In this document: positions 1-7,936 of the stretch, piece by piece
How the letters are laid out: every line of letters begins with the position of its first letter
How positions within the stretch are numbered: position 1 is the stretch's first letter
NCBI GenBank assembly: GCA_903884235.1
Contig: CAISEB010000040.1
Location: 1 to 64,000 of the forward strand
Source: an uncultured Pseudomonadota bacterium
GTDB lineage: Bacteria > Pseudomonadota > Gammaproteobacteria > Steroidobacterales > Steroidobacteraceae
DNA: 64,000 nt
Direction of reading: 5' to 3'
Program-made: the position numbers and the translations under genes
The notes under the pieces: model-generated
Told to the model about the DNA's origin: nothing
Database searches by the model: none
The model's input: the letters and a program-made list of their open reading frames with translations, nothing else

Positions 1-1424
1 ATCTGCGGCGTACGCAACGGTTCGCTGCGCCGCTCGAGCCGCAGGCGGACCACGCCGCCCTCCTCGCCAAGCCACAGGCAGTTGGCGGCGAGCTGGCGCG
101 CCGCGCCGCTGAGCTCGAGCTGCTGGAGCAGCGCAGGCCACGCGTCGGCACCGGGGACAGATGCCACGGCCCTGGCCGTCGGCGCGCTGACCGCAGCCGG
201 TGCCGCAGGCGGCGGTGCAGGTGCAGGTGCGGGCGCCGAGCGCGCGGGTGCCGCTGCAGAGGCCGGAGCGGCTCGCGTGGGCGTGCTCGCCTGCCTGCCT
301 GGACCGCCACCGCCGGGCGCTGGCGCAACGGGCGCGGGAGCGGCGGGTCGGAACGCGAGCATCCTCAGCAGCGCCATCTCGAAGCCGCTGCGCGGCTCCG
401 GCGCAAGCCCGAGGTCGCGGCGACCCATCAGCGCGATCTGGTAGTAGAGCTGCAGTTCGTCGGCCGGGGTGGCGGCCGCCTGCGCCGCGAGCCAGGCCGG
501 GTCGTAGCCGCTCTCGCCCGCGGAGCCCGGCACGACCTGCTCGAGCGCGAGCCGCTGGAACACGTTGGCGAGCTCGACCAGCACCTGGTCGTAGTCCGGC
601 GCCTGTTCATCGAGCGCACGCAGGATCTCGATCACGGCCGGTGCGTCGCCCGCGGCGAGCCCCTCGACGAGGCGCAGCACGTGGCCACGATCGATCGTAC
701 CGAGCATCGCCCGCACATCGGCCTCGCCGATGCGCCCGCCGCCGAACACGAGGGCCTGGTCGAGCAGCGACAGGGCGTCGCGCATCGAGCCGTCGGCGGC
801 GCGCGCGATCAGCGGCAACGCCGCCGCCTCGCTCTCGACCTGCTCGCGGCCGAGGATCAGCGCCATCCGCTCGGTGATCAGGGACTGCGGCAGGCGCTTC
901 AGGTGGAACTGCAGGCAGCGCGAGACGACGGTGATCGGCAGCTTCTGCGGATCCGTCGTCGCGAGCAGGAACTTGACGTGGGGTGGCGGCTCCTCGAGCG
1001 TCTTCAGGAACGCGTTGAAGGAGTGGCCCGACAGCATGTGCACCTCGTCGATGAGGTACACCTTGTAGCGACCGCGGGATGGCGCGTACTGCACCTGCTC
1101 GAGCAGGTCGCGCGTGTCCTCGACCTTGGTGCGCGAGGCCGCGTCGACCTCGATCAGGTCGACGAAGCGGCCCTCGTCGATCTCCCGGCACGCGTCGCAC
1201 GTGCCGCAGGGCGTCGAGGTCGGGCCGGTCTCGCAGTTGAGGGCCTTCGCGAGCAGCCGGGCGATCGTCGTCTTGCCAACGCCGCGCGTACCGGTGAACA
1301 GGAACGCGTGGTGCACGCGGTTCGTGTCGAGCGCGTTGGCGAGCGCACGGACGACGTGCTCCTGGCCGACGAGTTCGTCGAAGGTACGGGGGCGCCACTT
1401 GCGGGCGAGGACGAGGTAGCTCAC
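1..1424 (-). CDS. dnaX: DNA polymerase III subunit gamma/tau, 5' part (runs off the left edge)
   Basis: This is the clamp-loader ATPase of the replicative polymerase. The first 474 residues are present and the C terminus lies outside the window. The N terminus reads VSYLVLARKWRPRTFDELVG, the family hallmark. Walker A is GTRGVGKT at residues 45-52, the zinc-module cysteines are C64, C73, C76 and C79, and Walker B is DEVH at 126-129. From about residue 365 the protein becomes an Ala/Pro-rich linker, as in the tau-specific region. The start is a GTG at 1424, since no ATG precedes the conserved N terminus. The 4.5S RNA gene lies just upstream on the same strand, an arrangement also seen in Bacillus. 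Identification is secure. Confidence 0.95.
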   Translation of the reverse strand, partial: MSYLVLARKWRPRTFDELVGQEHVVRALANALDTNRVHHAFLFTGTRGVGKTTIARLLAKALNCETGPTSTPCGTCDACREIDEGRFVDLIEVDAASRTKVEDTRDLLEQVQYAPSRGRYKVYLIDEVHMLSGHSFNAFLKTLEEPPPHVKFLLATTDPQKLPITVVSRCLQFHLKRLPQSLITERMALILGREQVESEAAALPLIARAADGSMRDALSLLDQALVFGGGRIGEADVRAMLGTIDRGHVLRLVEGLAAGDAPAVIEILRALDEQAPDYDQVLVELANVFQRLALEQVVPGSAGESGYDPAWLAAQAAATPADELQLYYQIALMGRRDLGLAPEPRSGFEMALLRMLAFRPAAPAPVAPAPGGGGPGRQASTPTRAAPASAAAPARSAPAPAPAPPPAAPAAVSAPTARAVASVPGADAWPALLQQLELSGAARQLAANCLWLGEEGGVVRLRLERRSEPLRTPQ

Positions 1425-1456
1425 GGGGATGCTGCAGGCCGCCGGGTTGTCATGGA

Positions 1457-1568
1457 GGCGGCCCGCGCCAGCACCCCTCCGGCACCCGATCGCACCGCTG
1501 CCGCTGCTCCCTTCCGGGCCTGACGGGGTTTACGGCTGATCGTCGCGGAGGAACCGACGCGGGCCACC
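1457..1568 (-). ncRNA. ffs: 4.5S signal recognition particle RNA (bacterial small type)
   Basis: Read on the minus strand, the region carries the universally conserved SRP domain IV core (GTCAGGCCCGGAAGGGAGCA, about 1502-1523). The ends form a perfect 11-bp closing stem: positions 1558-1568 pair with 1457-1467, including one G-U pair. The resulting length of about 112 nt matches the 114-nt E. coli 4.5S RNA. The RNA scaffolds Ffh, which is also encoded in this window (46256-47614), in co-translational targeting to the membrane. The exact ends are set by the stem and may be off by a few bases. Confidence 0.93.
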
Positions 1569-1571
1569 ATG

Positions 1572-1610
1572 GAAAAACTCGATCCACCCCGGCACTCGGG
1601 ACGAGCCGGG
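1572..1610 (-). terminator. Possible terminator between the barrel gene and ffs
   Basis: On the minus strand CCCGGC (1605-1610) pairs with GCCGGG (1588-1593), with a further TCG/CGA pairing inside. A run of five T follows at 1573-1577, just before the SRP RNA. The T run is about ten bases from the stem, so this is a weak intrinsic-terminator candidate. Confidence 0.35.
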
Positions 1611-1668
1611 CGGGCCCGATCCGGGCATTGCCGGAGCCGCGGGACGTTACACGCCGCCCCCGATAGCG

Positions 1669-2900
1669 TCAATTCGGAGGCGTGCCCGCCTGGACCTTGA
1701 ACCAGTATCGCACGGCCAGCTGCGCCTGCCGGTCGGTGACGCCCGGACCGACGTTGAAGTCGAATCGCGGCGGGAAGACGCTGCGAACGCGCAGGACTTC
1801 GGCGACGAACTCCCAGTGTTCGTCGAGGCGCTCGAACCACGCCACCGTGAGGGCGTGACCCGCGTCGTCGGCCGTGTAGTCCGGATCGAAGCCGCTGTCC
1901 TGCCGGTTCGCGAAATGATCGTAGCGCACCGACACGCGGTGCGGACCGCGCTCGTAGCTCGCCAGGGCGTACACGGGTGCACGCGCAACGCGAACTGGTC
2001 CGGACCTGCGGAGTCCGGCCCGACATAGGTCTTGCCGTCGAGGTGCTGGGCCATCAGCGTCACGCGGTCGGTCGGCTCGTAGCGCACGCCGACGCTCGTG
2101 AAGCGGGTCTCCCAGGCGAAGTCGAAGCGGCTGTTGTGAGCGCCAGGATCGGCGCGATTGTCATAGTGAAGCGCACGCACCTCGAGCGCCTCGCCGTGGC
2201 GCCAGGCGACGCCGGCGTAGTAGCCGGGGCGGCCGTCGAGCTCGGTGTACAGGTGCTCGTGCGCGTGGCCGAGCCCGCCGAGGAGCAGCGACGGCCGGTC
2301 GGTGAGTGCCCAACCCCGGTCCGCCATGATCGTGCCGGCACCATCGTTCCACCCATAGACGCCGCCCACGAGGGCGACATCGCCGTTGTAGCCCTGGGAC
2401 GCACCAAGCCAACGGGCCTCGAGTTCGGTGCCGATGACCCGGAACTCCTCGCCGATCCAGGTATTCAGGGCCGACGTGCTCAATGTATAGGGGCTCGTCC
2501 AGCCCACCTGGCGGTGCTCCAGCGACACCGGCGGGTAGAACGCACCGGCCCGCAGGCGAAAGCGAACCGGCCGGGTCGGGAACGGCCGCCAGTCGAGGTA
2601 TGCCTGCGAGAACCCGGCGGGCTGCACGTCTCCATCGGCATAGCTCTCGGCAACTGCGTTCAGCGTCAGGGTGTCGGTGAGCCGGAAGCGCCCTGCAAGC
2701 ATCAGCCGGCCGAGCTGCACGCCGTCATGGTCCGAGTCGAACCGGGTCCGGCCGAGGCCGCCGTTGAGGTAGGACGTCGTGCCGTCCGCGGCGACGACGC
2801 GAAGGTCGAGGAGCCCGGTGAGCTCGAGGCGATCGCCCGCACGCGCGACCATCGCGGGCGCGAGCAGCAGGATCGCGACGGCGAGGATGCGTCTGGCCAT
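1669..2900 (-). pseudogene. Outer-membrane beta-barrel protein, frameshifted near its 3' third
   Basis: An about 411-residue porin-like protein with a signal peptide (MARRILAVAILLLAPAMVARA). Alternating aromatic/polar strands are typical of outer-membrane barrels, for example YYAGVAWRHGEALEVRALHY. The reading frame running from 2900 breaks near 1975-1985. The following 101 codons (1974 to 1669) continue the barrel pattern in another frame and end YWFKVQAGTPPN. A one-base indel restores a continuous protein, so this is either a recent inactivation or a sequencing error. The start ATG at 2900 overlaps the stop of the upstream cupredoxin gene (TGATG), so translation is probably coupled. I do not recognise a specific porin family. 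A role linked to the cupredoxin is inferred from the coupling alone. Confidence 0.7.
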
Positions 2901-3592
2901 CAGTAGCCGTCCCAGTCGACCCGTCCGGGTCGTGGCGAGGGGCTGCGCCGGAGCGGATCCTTCAGGCGCAGCGACAGGGTCTGTGGGCCATCGCCGGCCA
3001 CGGCGAGGGTGGTGGTCAGGGTCCCGCCACCGTCGTGGATCAACGGACCCCACACGGTCACGCGGTACGCACCCGGCGGCACCTCGCGCAGGCGCGCCGC
3101 GCCGCCGGCATCCGTGGTCGCGTGGAACGGGGAATCCGTGACCAGGATGTAGCCGACCATCTCGTCATGGATGTTGCAGCCGAGCACGACGAGGCCCGGC
3201 GCGGGGAACTGCACGGGCGGGTGCGGAGCGCCCTTGTAGAGCGGCAGCTGGAACGGGCGTGCCGGGGAGAACGAGTAGACTTGGTGGCTGACGTGGTCGG
3301 AGTTCGGGAACTCGACGCTGGTGCCTGTGTCGACGACCAGGACCTGGGGCACGAAGCGCCGGTCCTGCTGGTCCATCCGCGCCGAGTGCCTGCCGCTGCT
3401 GCGGGCAGGCGCCCCGGCCGGCCCCTCGAGCACCACGGCGACCCCGGGGACCGGTGTCCCGTCGCGGGACTGCAGCTCCACGCGGACCTCGCCCGCGGAC
3501 GTCGCGGCCGGAGCCGCGGCGAGCGCGAGCAGCACGAGCGCGGCGCCCAGTGCGGCGATCCGTCCCGCAGCAGGGTCGACCGTCCGTGTCAT
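2900..3592 (-). CDS. Secreted cupredoxin-fold protein (methylamine-utilisation / plastocyanin-like family)
   Basis: A 230-residue protein with a signal peptide up to about residue 33, so it is periplasmic. The C-terminal half has a blue-copper pattern: His in NSDHVSHQVYSF (H100/H103), then the GCNIHDEM loop giving C139, H142 and M145. This loop is characteristic of proteins annotated as methylamine utilisation protein or plastocyanin/azurin-like. The N-terminal third resembles a carboxypeptidase regulatory/Ig-like fold (GTPVPGVAVVLEGP). It is the first gene of a two-gene unit and its stop overlaps the start of the barrel gene. No mau genes are nearby, so the family name should not be read as a function. 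Copper binding is inferred from the ligand set. Confidence 0.78.
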   Translation of the reverse strand: MTRTVDPAAGRIAALGAALVLLALAAAPAATSAGEVRVELQSRDGTPVPGVAVVLEGPAGAPARSSGRHSARMDQQDRRFVPQVLVVDTGTSVEFPNSDHVSHQVYSFSPARPFQLPLYKGAPHPPVQFPAPGLVVLGCNIHDEMVGYILVTDSPFHATTDAGGAARLREVPPGAYRVTVWGPLIHDGGGTLTTTLAVAGDGPQTLSLRLKDPLRRSPSPRPGRVDWDGY

Positions 3593-3599
3593 GGGCGCC

Positions 3600-3605
3600 A
3601 GTATA
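3600..3605 (-). promoter_or_regulatory. -10-like hexamer directly before the cupredoxin start
   Basis: On the minus strand TATACT lies seven bases upstream of the ATG at 3592. There is only a poor -35 match about 17 bases further up. If used, transcription would begin at or next to the start codon, giving a leaderless or near-leaderless mRNA. No Shine-Dalgarno is present. Confidence 0.35.
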
Positions 3606-3787
3606 AAAGCGCTCGGATATCACATAAGGCGCCAATTCGGGCAGCCGGTCACAGAACCGCCGGATTGCGGACCGACTGGCCGGCCCGAATCGGCCCCGCG
3701 GCGCGGCTGCGGCGCATGCACGAGGCCGGGACCACCGTGGCGCGGGCCCGTCTGGCCACCGGGCGGCCACCCGGTCTCGCGGGAGTC

Positions 3788-3815
3788 GCGATGCCCCACC
3801 CGGGTGGGGCATCGC
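3788..3815. terminator. Perfect 28-base palindrome after the TonB receptor gene
   Basis: A 12-bp GC-rich stem (GCGATGCCCCAC pairing with GTGGGGCATCGC) begins 8 bases beyond the receptor stop codon. No T run follows on either strand. It may act as a transcription or mRNA-end barrier for the receptor (minus strand) and insulate the cupredoxin promoter. Confidence 0.5.
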
Positions 3816-3823
3816 CGGGTTGC

Positions 3824-6589
3824 CTAGAACTTGTAGCTGACGCCGATCAGCACCTGACGCCCGAACGTGTGGTACTGGCTGAGCACCTTCTGGCCGTAGG
3901 ACAGCTGGTTGACCACGTACGGGCGGTCGGTCAGGTTCTCGCCCTGCAGCTCGACCTCGAGGTTCTTGAACGACCCGCCCTGCACGGTGTAGCCGATCTG
4001 CGCGTCGATCAGCGCTTCCGGCTCGATCTCGTCCATCACGAACTTGAACGCATTCAGGCGGAAGGCCGAGTAGCCCGAGCGATAGCGCTCGGCCACGCGC
4101 ACCTGCCAGCCGTGGTTCTCGTAGAACACCGCCGCGTTCGCGACGATCTTGGACAGCCCGTCGAAGGTGATGGCCGGGTTGATCGTGCCGTCGACATTGA
4201 GGCCAGGCAGGTCGCTCTGCGAGTAGGCAACGCTCGCCAGGAACCCAAAGCCGTTGAGGCTCTGCACGTAGTCGCCGAGCGCGATCTGGCCGCTCAGCTC
4301 CGCGCCCCGCACGTAGCCGCCCGACTGGTTCACGGGGGCCGTCAGCGAGCCGATGTTCGAGGCCGCGACCTTGCCGGTCGGATCGACGAACCCGGTGAAG
4401 TCGTAGAACGTGGCGCCCTGGCGGATGGCCGTGCCGATCTGCTTGTCGAACAACGCCAGTGCGACATAGGTCGAGCGCGTGAAGTAGTGCTCGAGGTCGA
4501 CGTCGAAGTCAGTCGACTTCCACGGCCGCAGCGCGGGATTGCCGCCGCTGCCGCTCCAGAGCAGCTGCGGCTGCCCGTTGGTGAGCGTCGTGCCGATGCT
4601 CGCGGATATGCCGGCCGCCATGTCACCCATCTGCGGGCGGGATTCCGATCGCGCGATGCCGAACCGCAGCTTGGTCGACCCGCCGAGGTCGCCGATCAGC
4701 ATCAGTGATGGCAGCACTTCCGTGTAGGAGGCGCCGCCCGTGTTGTTGCGCAGCTGGTTGCCGTTGGCATCCGTGTACAAGCCGGTCGAGGACTGGCTCG
4801 TGTGGATGACCTGCACGCCGAGGTTGCCGTGCCACGGGATGAGGGCATCGAACCCGACCCCGAGCTTCGCGAACGCGTTGGTGATCTTCTCATCCACCGA
4901 CCAGTTGTAGTAGGTCCGCTTGTTGTCCTGCGGAGCGGGCGTGAAGGCCCCGCTGCCGTTGATCGCGTTGATCACGTCGAAGTACAGCAGGTTGCCCGCA
5001 CCGCTGAAGCCCAGCGACACCGGCGACACGCCGACGTTGGATGGCACGGGCGCACACGTCCCGAACGCGCAGGGCGATCCCTGCGTCAGGTTCAGGGCGG
5101 CCGTCACGACCGCCTCGACCTTGGAACGATCGCTGTAGTTGGTGCCGAATTCTATTTTGCGGAGGAACCCCTCGCCGATGTCGCGGGAGAAGGCCAGACG
5201 CACCGAACGCGCCTTGTCGTCCGTGTTGACCAACTCCTTGTAGCCGCCGGATCCCCAGTAGGTGCTGAGATTCATGTTAGCGGGGTTGCCGAGGTCGATG
5301 CTCGGCACGGTCTGGCTGAAGCCGCCGAGCCCGCGGTAGTCGAAAGTGAAGCTCATCGGCGCGATGTTCGTCGCGTACGCCTCGCCGATGGTTTCATCGC
5401 GCGAGGCCTTGGAGTAGCTCGCATCGAGCTTGGCGGTCCAGGCGCCCAGCTTCGCCTCGGTCGCCCAGTCGATCGAGTGGATCGAGTCGAGGCGATTGTC
5501 GCCGCGCAGCGTATCCGCCATGTAGTCGTTCGTCTGGGTGAGGAAATTGGGCGACGACAGACTCGACAGGGGATGGGGTGAGTAGCCAGCCCAGTCGGCC
5601 ATGTCACCGATCAGCTCCGCGCCCCGCATCTGCTCATCGAAGCGCGACTGCAGGTATGTCAGGGTGCTGTGGAAGGCCTCGCTCGGCTTGAACTCGAGTA
5701 CGGCGATGCCGGCGTCGCGCTTGCTCGATGTGGCGGCGACGCCGTTCTCGAACCCGTCCCAGCCGAGCGGGTCCTGCGCCGCCTGGGCGCTCGGCAGGAT
5801 CATCCCGAAATCGCTGACGAGGTGGCCGTAATCCCAGGGATTGAGGTACTTCTTCAGGATCGGCGAGTCGAGGTGGCTGAAGCCGAGCGCAAGTCCGACG
5901 GTGTTGTCGGCGTACTGGTTGATGTAGCTGACGGAGAACCGATTGCCCTTGCTGTCGACGCCAGGCACCAGCGCGCCCTGGCTGTTGGACTCGGCGCGGG
6001 CGCTCGCGGCGAACCTCGAGCCTGCGACGCTCAACGGCTTGATGGTCTGGATATCGACGGTGCCGGCGAGGCCCTGGCTCCCCAGCGAGACCTCCGAGGT
6101 CTTGTACACCGTGACCTGGCTGACGAGTTCCGCCGGGATCTGGTCGTACTGGAAAGAACGATTGAGGCCCGTGCTCGCCATCTCGTTCCCATTCAATAGG
6201 GTCAGCGAGAACTGCGGACCCATCCCGCGGATCGACAGGTCCTGCGCGCGACCGTCGACGCGCTGGGCCGCGACGCCGGGCAACCGCGCCAGGGCTTCCG
6301 CCACGCTGACGTCGGGAAGCTTGCCGATGTCCTCGGACACCACCGATTCCGAGATGGAATCAATTTCCAGCTTGAGCGACGCCGCGGAGTCCAGGCTGTG
6401 ACGCAGCCCCGTCACGACCACCTCTTCGAGGTCGCTCGGCTTCGGGGCGGGATCGGCGTGGGCGACGGTGGCGGCGGCGAGCGCCGACAAGCTCGCGAGC
6501 ACGGCCCGGCGGACTTTGACGTTGGCGCTGAGTCCGCGCGAAGGCTCCTCGATGCGCCGTGAAACGTTCGCGGATGTCGGCTTGATCAT
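3824..6589 (-). CDS. TonB-dependent outer-membrane receptor (Xanthomonas-type, substrate unknown)
   Basis: A 921-residue active-transport receptor. The N-terminal leader is long, with its hydrophobic core at about residues 28-46 ending AHADP. A TonB-box-like segment (EEVVVTG) follows, then a plug domain with DIGKLPDVSVAEALARLPGV and LSIRGMGPQFSLTLLNG, typical of the TIGR01782-type receptors abundant in Xanthomonas, Caulobacter and Sphingomonas. The last strand ends in Phe (VLIGVSYKF), the usual BAM-recognition terminus. The gene stands alone, with no transporter, hydrolase or regulator beside it, so the ligand cannot be deduced. The 870-bp upstream region contains several dyads (described separately). 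An internal Met could be the true start because the pre-signal extension is unusually long. Confidence 0.9.
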   Translation of the reverse strand: MIKPTSANVSRRIEEPSRGLSANVKVRRAVLASLSALAAATVAHADPAPKPSDLEEVVVTGLRHSLDSAASLKLEIDSISESVVSEDIGKLPDVSVAEALARLPGVAAQRVDGRAQDLSIRGMGPQFSLTLLNGNEMASTGLNRSFQYDQIPAELVSQVTVYKTSEVSLGSQGLAGTVDIQTIKPLSVAGSRFAASARAESNSQGALVPGVDSKGNRFSVSYINQYADNTVGLALGFSHLDSPILKKYLNPWDYGHLVSDFGMILPSAQAAQDPLGWDGFENGVAATSSKRDAGIAVLEFKPSEAFHSTLTYLQSRFDEQMRGAELIGDMADWAGYSPHPLSSLSSPNFLTQTNDYMADTLRGDNRLDSIHSIDWATEAKLGAWTAKLDASYSKASRDETIGEAYATNIAPMSFTFDYRGLGGFSQTVPSIDLGNPANMNLSTYWGSGGYKELVNTDDKARSVRLAFSRDIGEGFLRKIEFGTNYSDRSKVEAVVTAALNLTQGSPCAFGTCAPVPSNVGVSPVSLGFSGAGNLLYFDVINAINGSGAFTPAPQDNKRTYYNWSVDEKITNAFAKLGVGFDALIPWHGNLGVQVIHTSQSSTGLYTDANGNQLRNNTGGASYTEVLPSLMLIGDLGGSTKLRFGIARSESRPQMGDMAAGISASIGTTLTNGQPQLLWSGSGGNPALRPWKSTDFDVDLEHYFTRSTYVALALFDKQIGTAIRQGATFYDFTGFVDPTGKVAASNIGSLTAPVNQSGGYVRGAELSGQIALGDYVQSLNGFGFLASVAYSQSDLPGLNVDGTINPAITFDGLSKIVANAAVFYENHGWQVRVAERYRSGYSAFRLNAFKFVMDEIEPEALIDAQIGYTVQGGSFKNLEVELQGENLTDRPYVVNQLSYGQKVLSQYHTFGRQVLIGVSYKF

Positions 6590-6710
6590 GGTCGAGTCTC
6601 TCCCTGCTCAGGCATTTATGTTTCTGGACCGCAGCCTCAGGCGACGCCGTTCGCGGTGCCCACACCCGCCGGGCAGCCTGGACGGAGCAGCGCCGGACAT
6701 GGCGCTCTGC

Positions 6711-6877
6711 GATTCCTTCGAAAACCCGTCCCGTCGATCGCGAATCAGCATCGATGACAACGGACCACTTCGCGCGCATTGGTCCGTTATTGGTTCTAAT
6801 TCTTGCTCGCCACGGAGCCGGCCGTAGAAAGGTTTCCACTTTGTCTGCGCGCGGCGGTTCGGATTCGTTCGAAAATC
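6711..6877. repeat. Two near-identical 14-15 base direct repeats, GATTCSTTCGAAAA
   Basis: GATTCCTTCGAAAAC occurs at 6711-6725 and GATTCGTTCGAAAATC at 6862-6877. Both are centred on the palindrome TTCGAA. Their spacing of about 151 bases (near 14 helical turns) and their position upstream of the receptor would fit a pair of operator sites. No regulator can be assigned. Confidence 0.35.
6759..6788. promoter_or_regulatory. Inverted repeat AACGGACCA-N12-TGGTCCGTT upstream of the receptor
   Basis: A perfect 9-bp dyad with a 12-base spacer, about 170 bases upstream of the receptor start. The spacing is compatible with a dimeric repressor or activator site, or with a hairpin in the 5' leader. No T run follows. 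Confidence 0.4.
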
Positions 6878-6915
6878 GTTGCTTTCTCCCAACAACGGTC
6901 GGTGGCTTCGCGTCC

Positions 6916-6938
6916 GATTTCGGAACAAACCCGAAATC
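6916..6938. promoter_or_regulatory. Inverted repeat GATTTCGG-N7-CCGAAATC beside an AT-rich segment
   Basis: A perfect 8-bp dyad is followed by an AT-rich stretch (6941-6959) that could hold a minus-strand promoter for the receptor. This is operator-like. The binding protein is unknown. Confidence 0.4.
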
Positions 6939-7423
6939 ACTGTATTTTTAAGGGATAAACCGAGTGGCTGAACGACGCGGGTCACGCACGAACTGTCGGC
7001 CGCAGGTACGACAACTCGCGACGGAAATCTAACTACGCACGTCGCGGAGTGTCAACTCGGGCGGTCCGGTGCCCCCCGTTGATGCATACCACTTTCGACC
7101 CAATCCCGTGCAAATGCTGTGCCTCGGGCGAATTGGCAGTACCCAGCCTGTACCACGAGGCCGTCCAGCGGGCCGTGGTGCGCACGGCCGCGCGCCGCGC
7201 GGGCGAGGTCCCGACGCAGAACCAAAGCAGAACCATCGGGTCGCGCCACACCCGGGCTTCAGCGCATCGGCCGGCCGGGGTGCAGGCGCGCGCACTGCGG
7301 GCTGCCGGCAGCGGCGGGATCGGGGGCGGGTTGCGGCGGCGGGCCGGCGATGCGTGCCGGGTGCGCGGTCGATTTCGGGGGTGCCTCCCCCGCCGGGGCC
7401 CGCAAGCCCCTTGGAACGCGCAC

Positions 7424-7441
7424 GGCCGGCGGCTGCCGGCC
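7424..7441. terminator. GC-rich hairpin downstream of tRNA-Ser
   Basis: GGCCGGC and GCCGGCC are separated by four bases. The hairpin begins 17 bases beyond the 3' CCA of the tRNA on the minus strand. There is no T run, so this is a candidate 3' processing or termination hairpin only. Confidence 0.4.
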
Positions 7442-7457
7442 CTGCGTCTGGACTAAT

Positions 7458-7549
7458 TGGCGGTGAGGGTGGGATTCGAACCCACGAATACCTTGTTAGG
7501 CATTACTGGAATTCCAGTCCAGCGCCTTCGACCGCTCGGCCACCTCTCC
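7458..7549 (-). tRNA. tRNA-Ser, anticodon GGA, 3' CCA encoded
   Basis: The 92-nt minus-strand gene has GGAGAGG as its 5' acceptor strand, a D arm with GGCCGAGCGG, an anticodon loop CTGGAAT (anticodon GGA, reading UCC/UCU), the long variable arm diagnostic of class II serine tRNAs, a T arm with GGTTCGAATC, discriminator G73, and a genomically encoded CCA. One oddity is that acceptor pair 3-70 is A-A rather than T-A. The other six pairs are Watson-Crick. Confidence 0.95.
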
Positions 7550-7559
7550 ACGGGCCGGA

Positions 7560-7588
7560 AGACTAACCGCGCGGGGGCGGCGAGGCAA
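7560..7588 (-). promoter_or_regulatory. Sigma-70 promoter of tRNA-Ser
   Basis: On the minus strand TTGCCT (7583-7588), 17 bases, then TAGTCT (7560-7565). A GC-rich discriminator follows and the mature tRNA 5' end is 11 bases downstream. Architecture and spacing are those of a stable-RNA promoter. Confidence 0.65.
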
Positions 7589-7603
7589 ACCGATCTCGCG
7601 AAT

Positions 7604-7936
7604 TCACTGCGTCGGCGGGTCCGGGTGCTTCGCGCCGGCAGCGGTCGGCTTCACCTGCTCGGCGAAGAAGCTCGGCGGCTTGTCGAGGCAGCCGTCCTTG
7701 GTCGAGCGCGGTACCGGCGTGCCGGCAACGTCGGCGATCTTCAGCCCGTTCTTGGTGTTCGGCGCCGCGAGCCCCTCGGGGGTGTGCAGGGCCGGCGTGC
7801 TTTCGGCAGCGAGGTAGATCGGGTGCTCGACGCACTGCTCCGCCCTCGCGTGCTTCCTCAGGTAGGCGGTGCTGTGACAGGCACCGAGCGCGATGGCGCA
7901 CAGGGCGAACGGAACGATTCGGATGATCAGGCGCAT
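7604..7936 (-). CDS. Short BamC-like lipoprotein downstream of dapA
   Basis: A 110-residue lipoprotein. The lipobox LGAC puts the modified cysteine at residue 20, so it is predicted to be anchored in the outer membrane. The mature part contains YLAAESTPALHTPEGLAAP, which resembles the N-terminal lasso of BamC/NlpB (the segment that contacts BamD). The two helix-grip domains that follow in full-length BamC are absent. In Enterobacteriaceae the gene after dapA is nlpB/bamC, so position supports homology. The ATG at 7936 overlaps the dapA stop by 10 bases and is preceded by a GGGGG ribosome-binding stretch. The BamC relationship is my inference from motif and synteny; a Rossmann-type or unrelated lipoprotein is excluded only by size. 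Confidence 0.65.
   Translation of the reverse strand: MRLIIRIVPFALCAIALGACHSTAYLRKHARAEQCVEHPIYLAAESTPALHTPEGLAAPNTKNGLKIADVAGTPVPRSTKDGCLDKPPSFFAEQVKPTAAGAKHPDPPTQ

Larger units (their letters stand above)
6590..7457. other. 868-bp gene-free region with dyads upstream of the TonB receptor
   Basis: I find no credible gene here. The short open frames lack start signals and protein-like composition. The half nearer the receptor is noticeably more AT-rich than its surroundings and contains two inverted repeats and one imperfect direct repeat, listed individually. The half nearer the tRNA is very GC-rich and featureless apart from a hairpin at 7424-7441. The length suggests a regulated receptor promoter. 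Confidence 0.6.

Noticed and set aside
2900-3592. Assignment to methylamine metabolism
   Set aside because: The family name derives from homologues near mau genes, but no amine dehydrogenase or maturation gene is present here.
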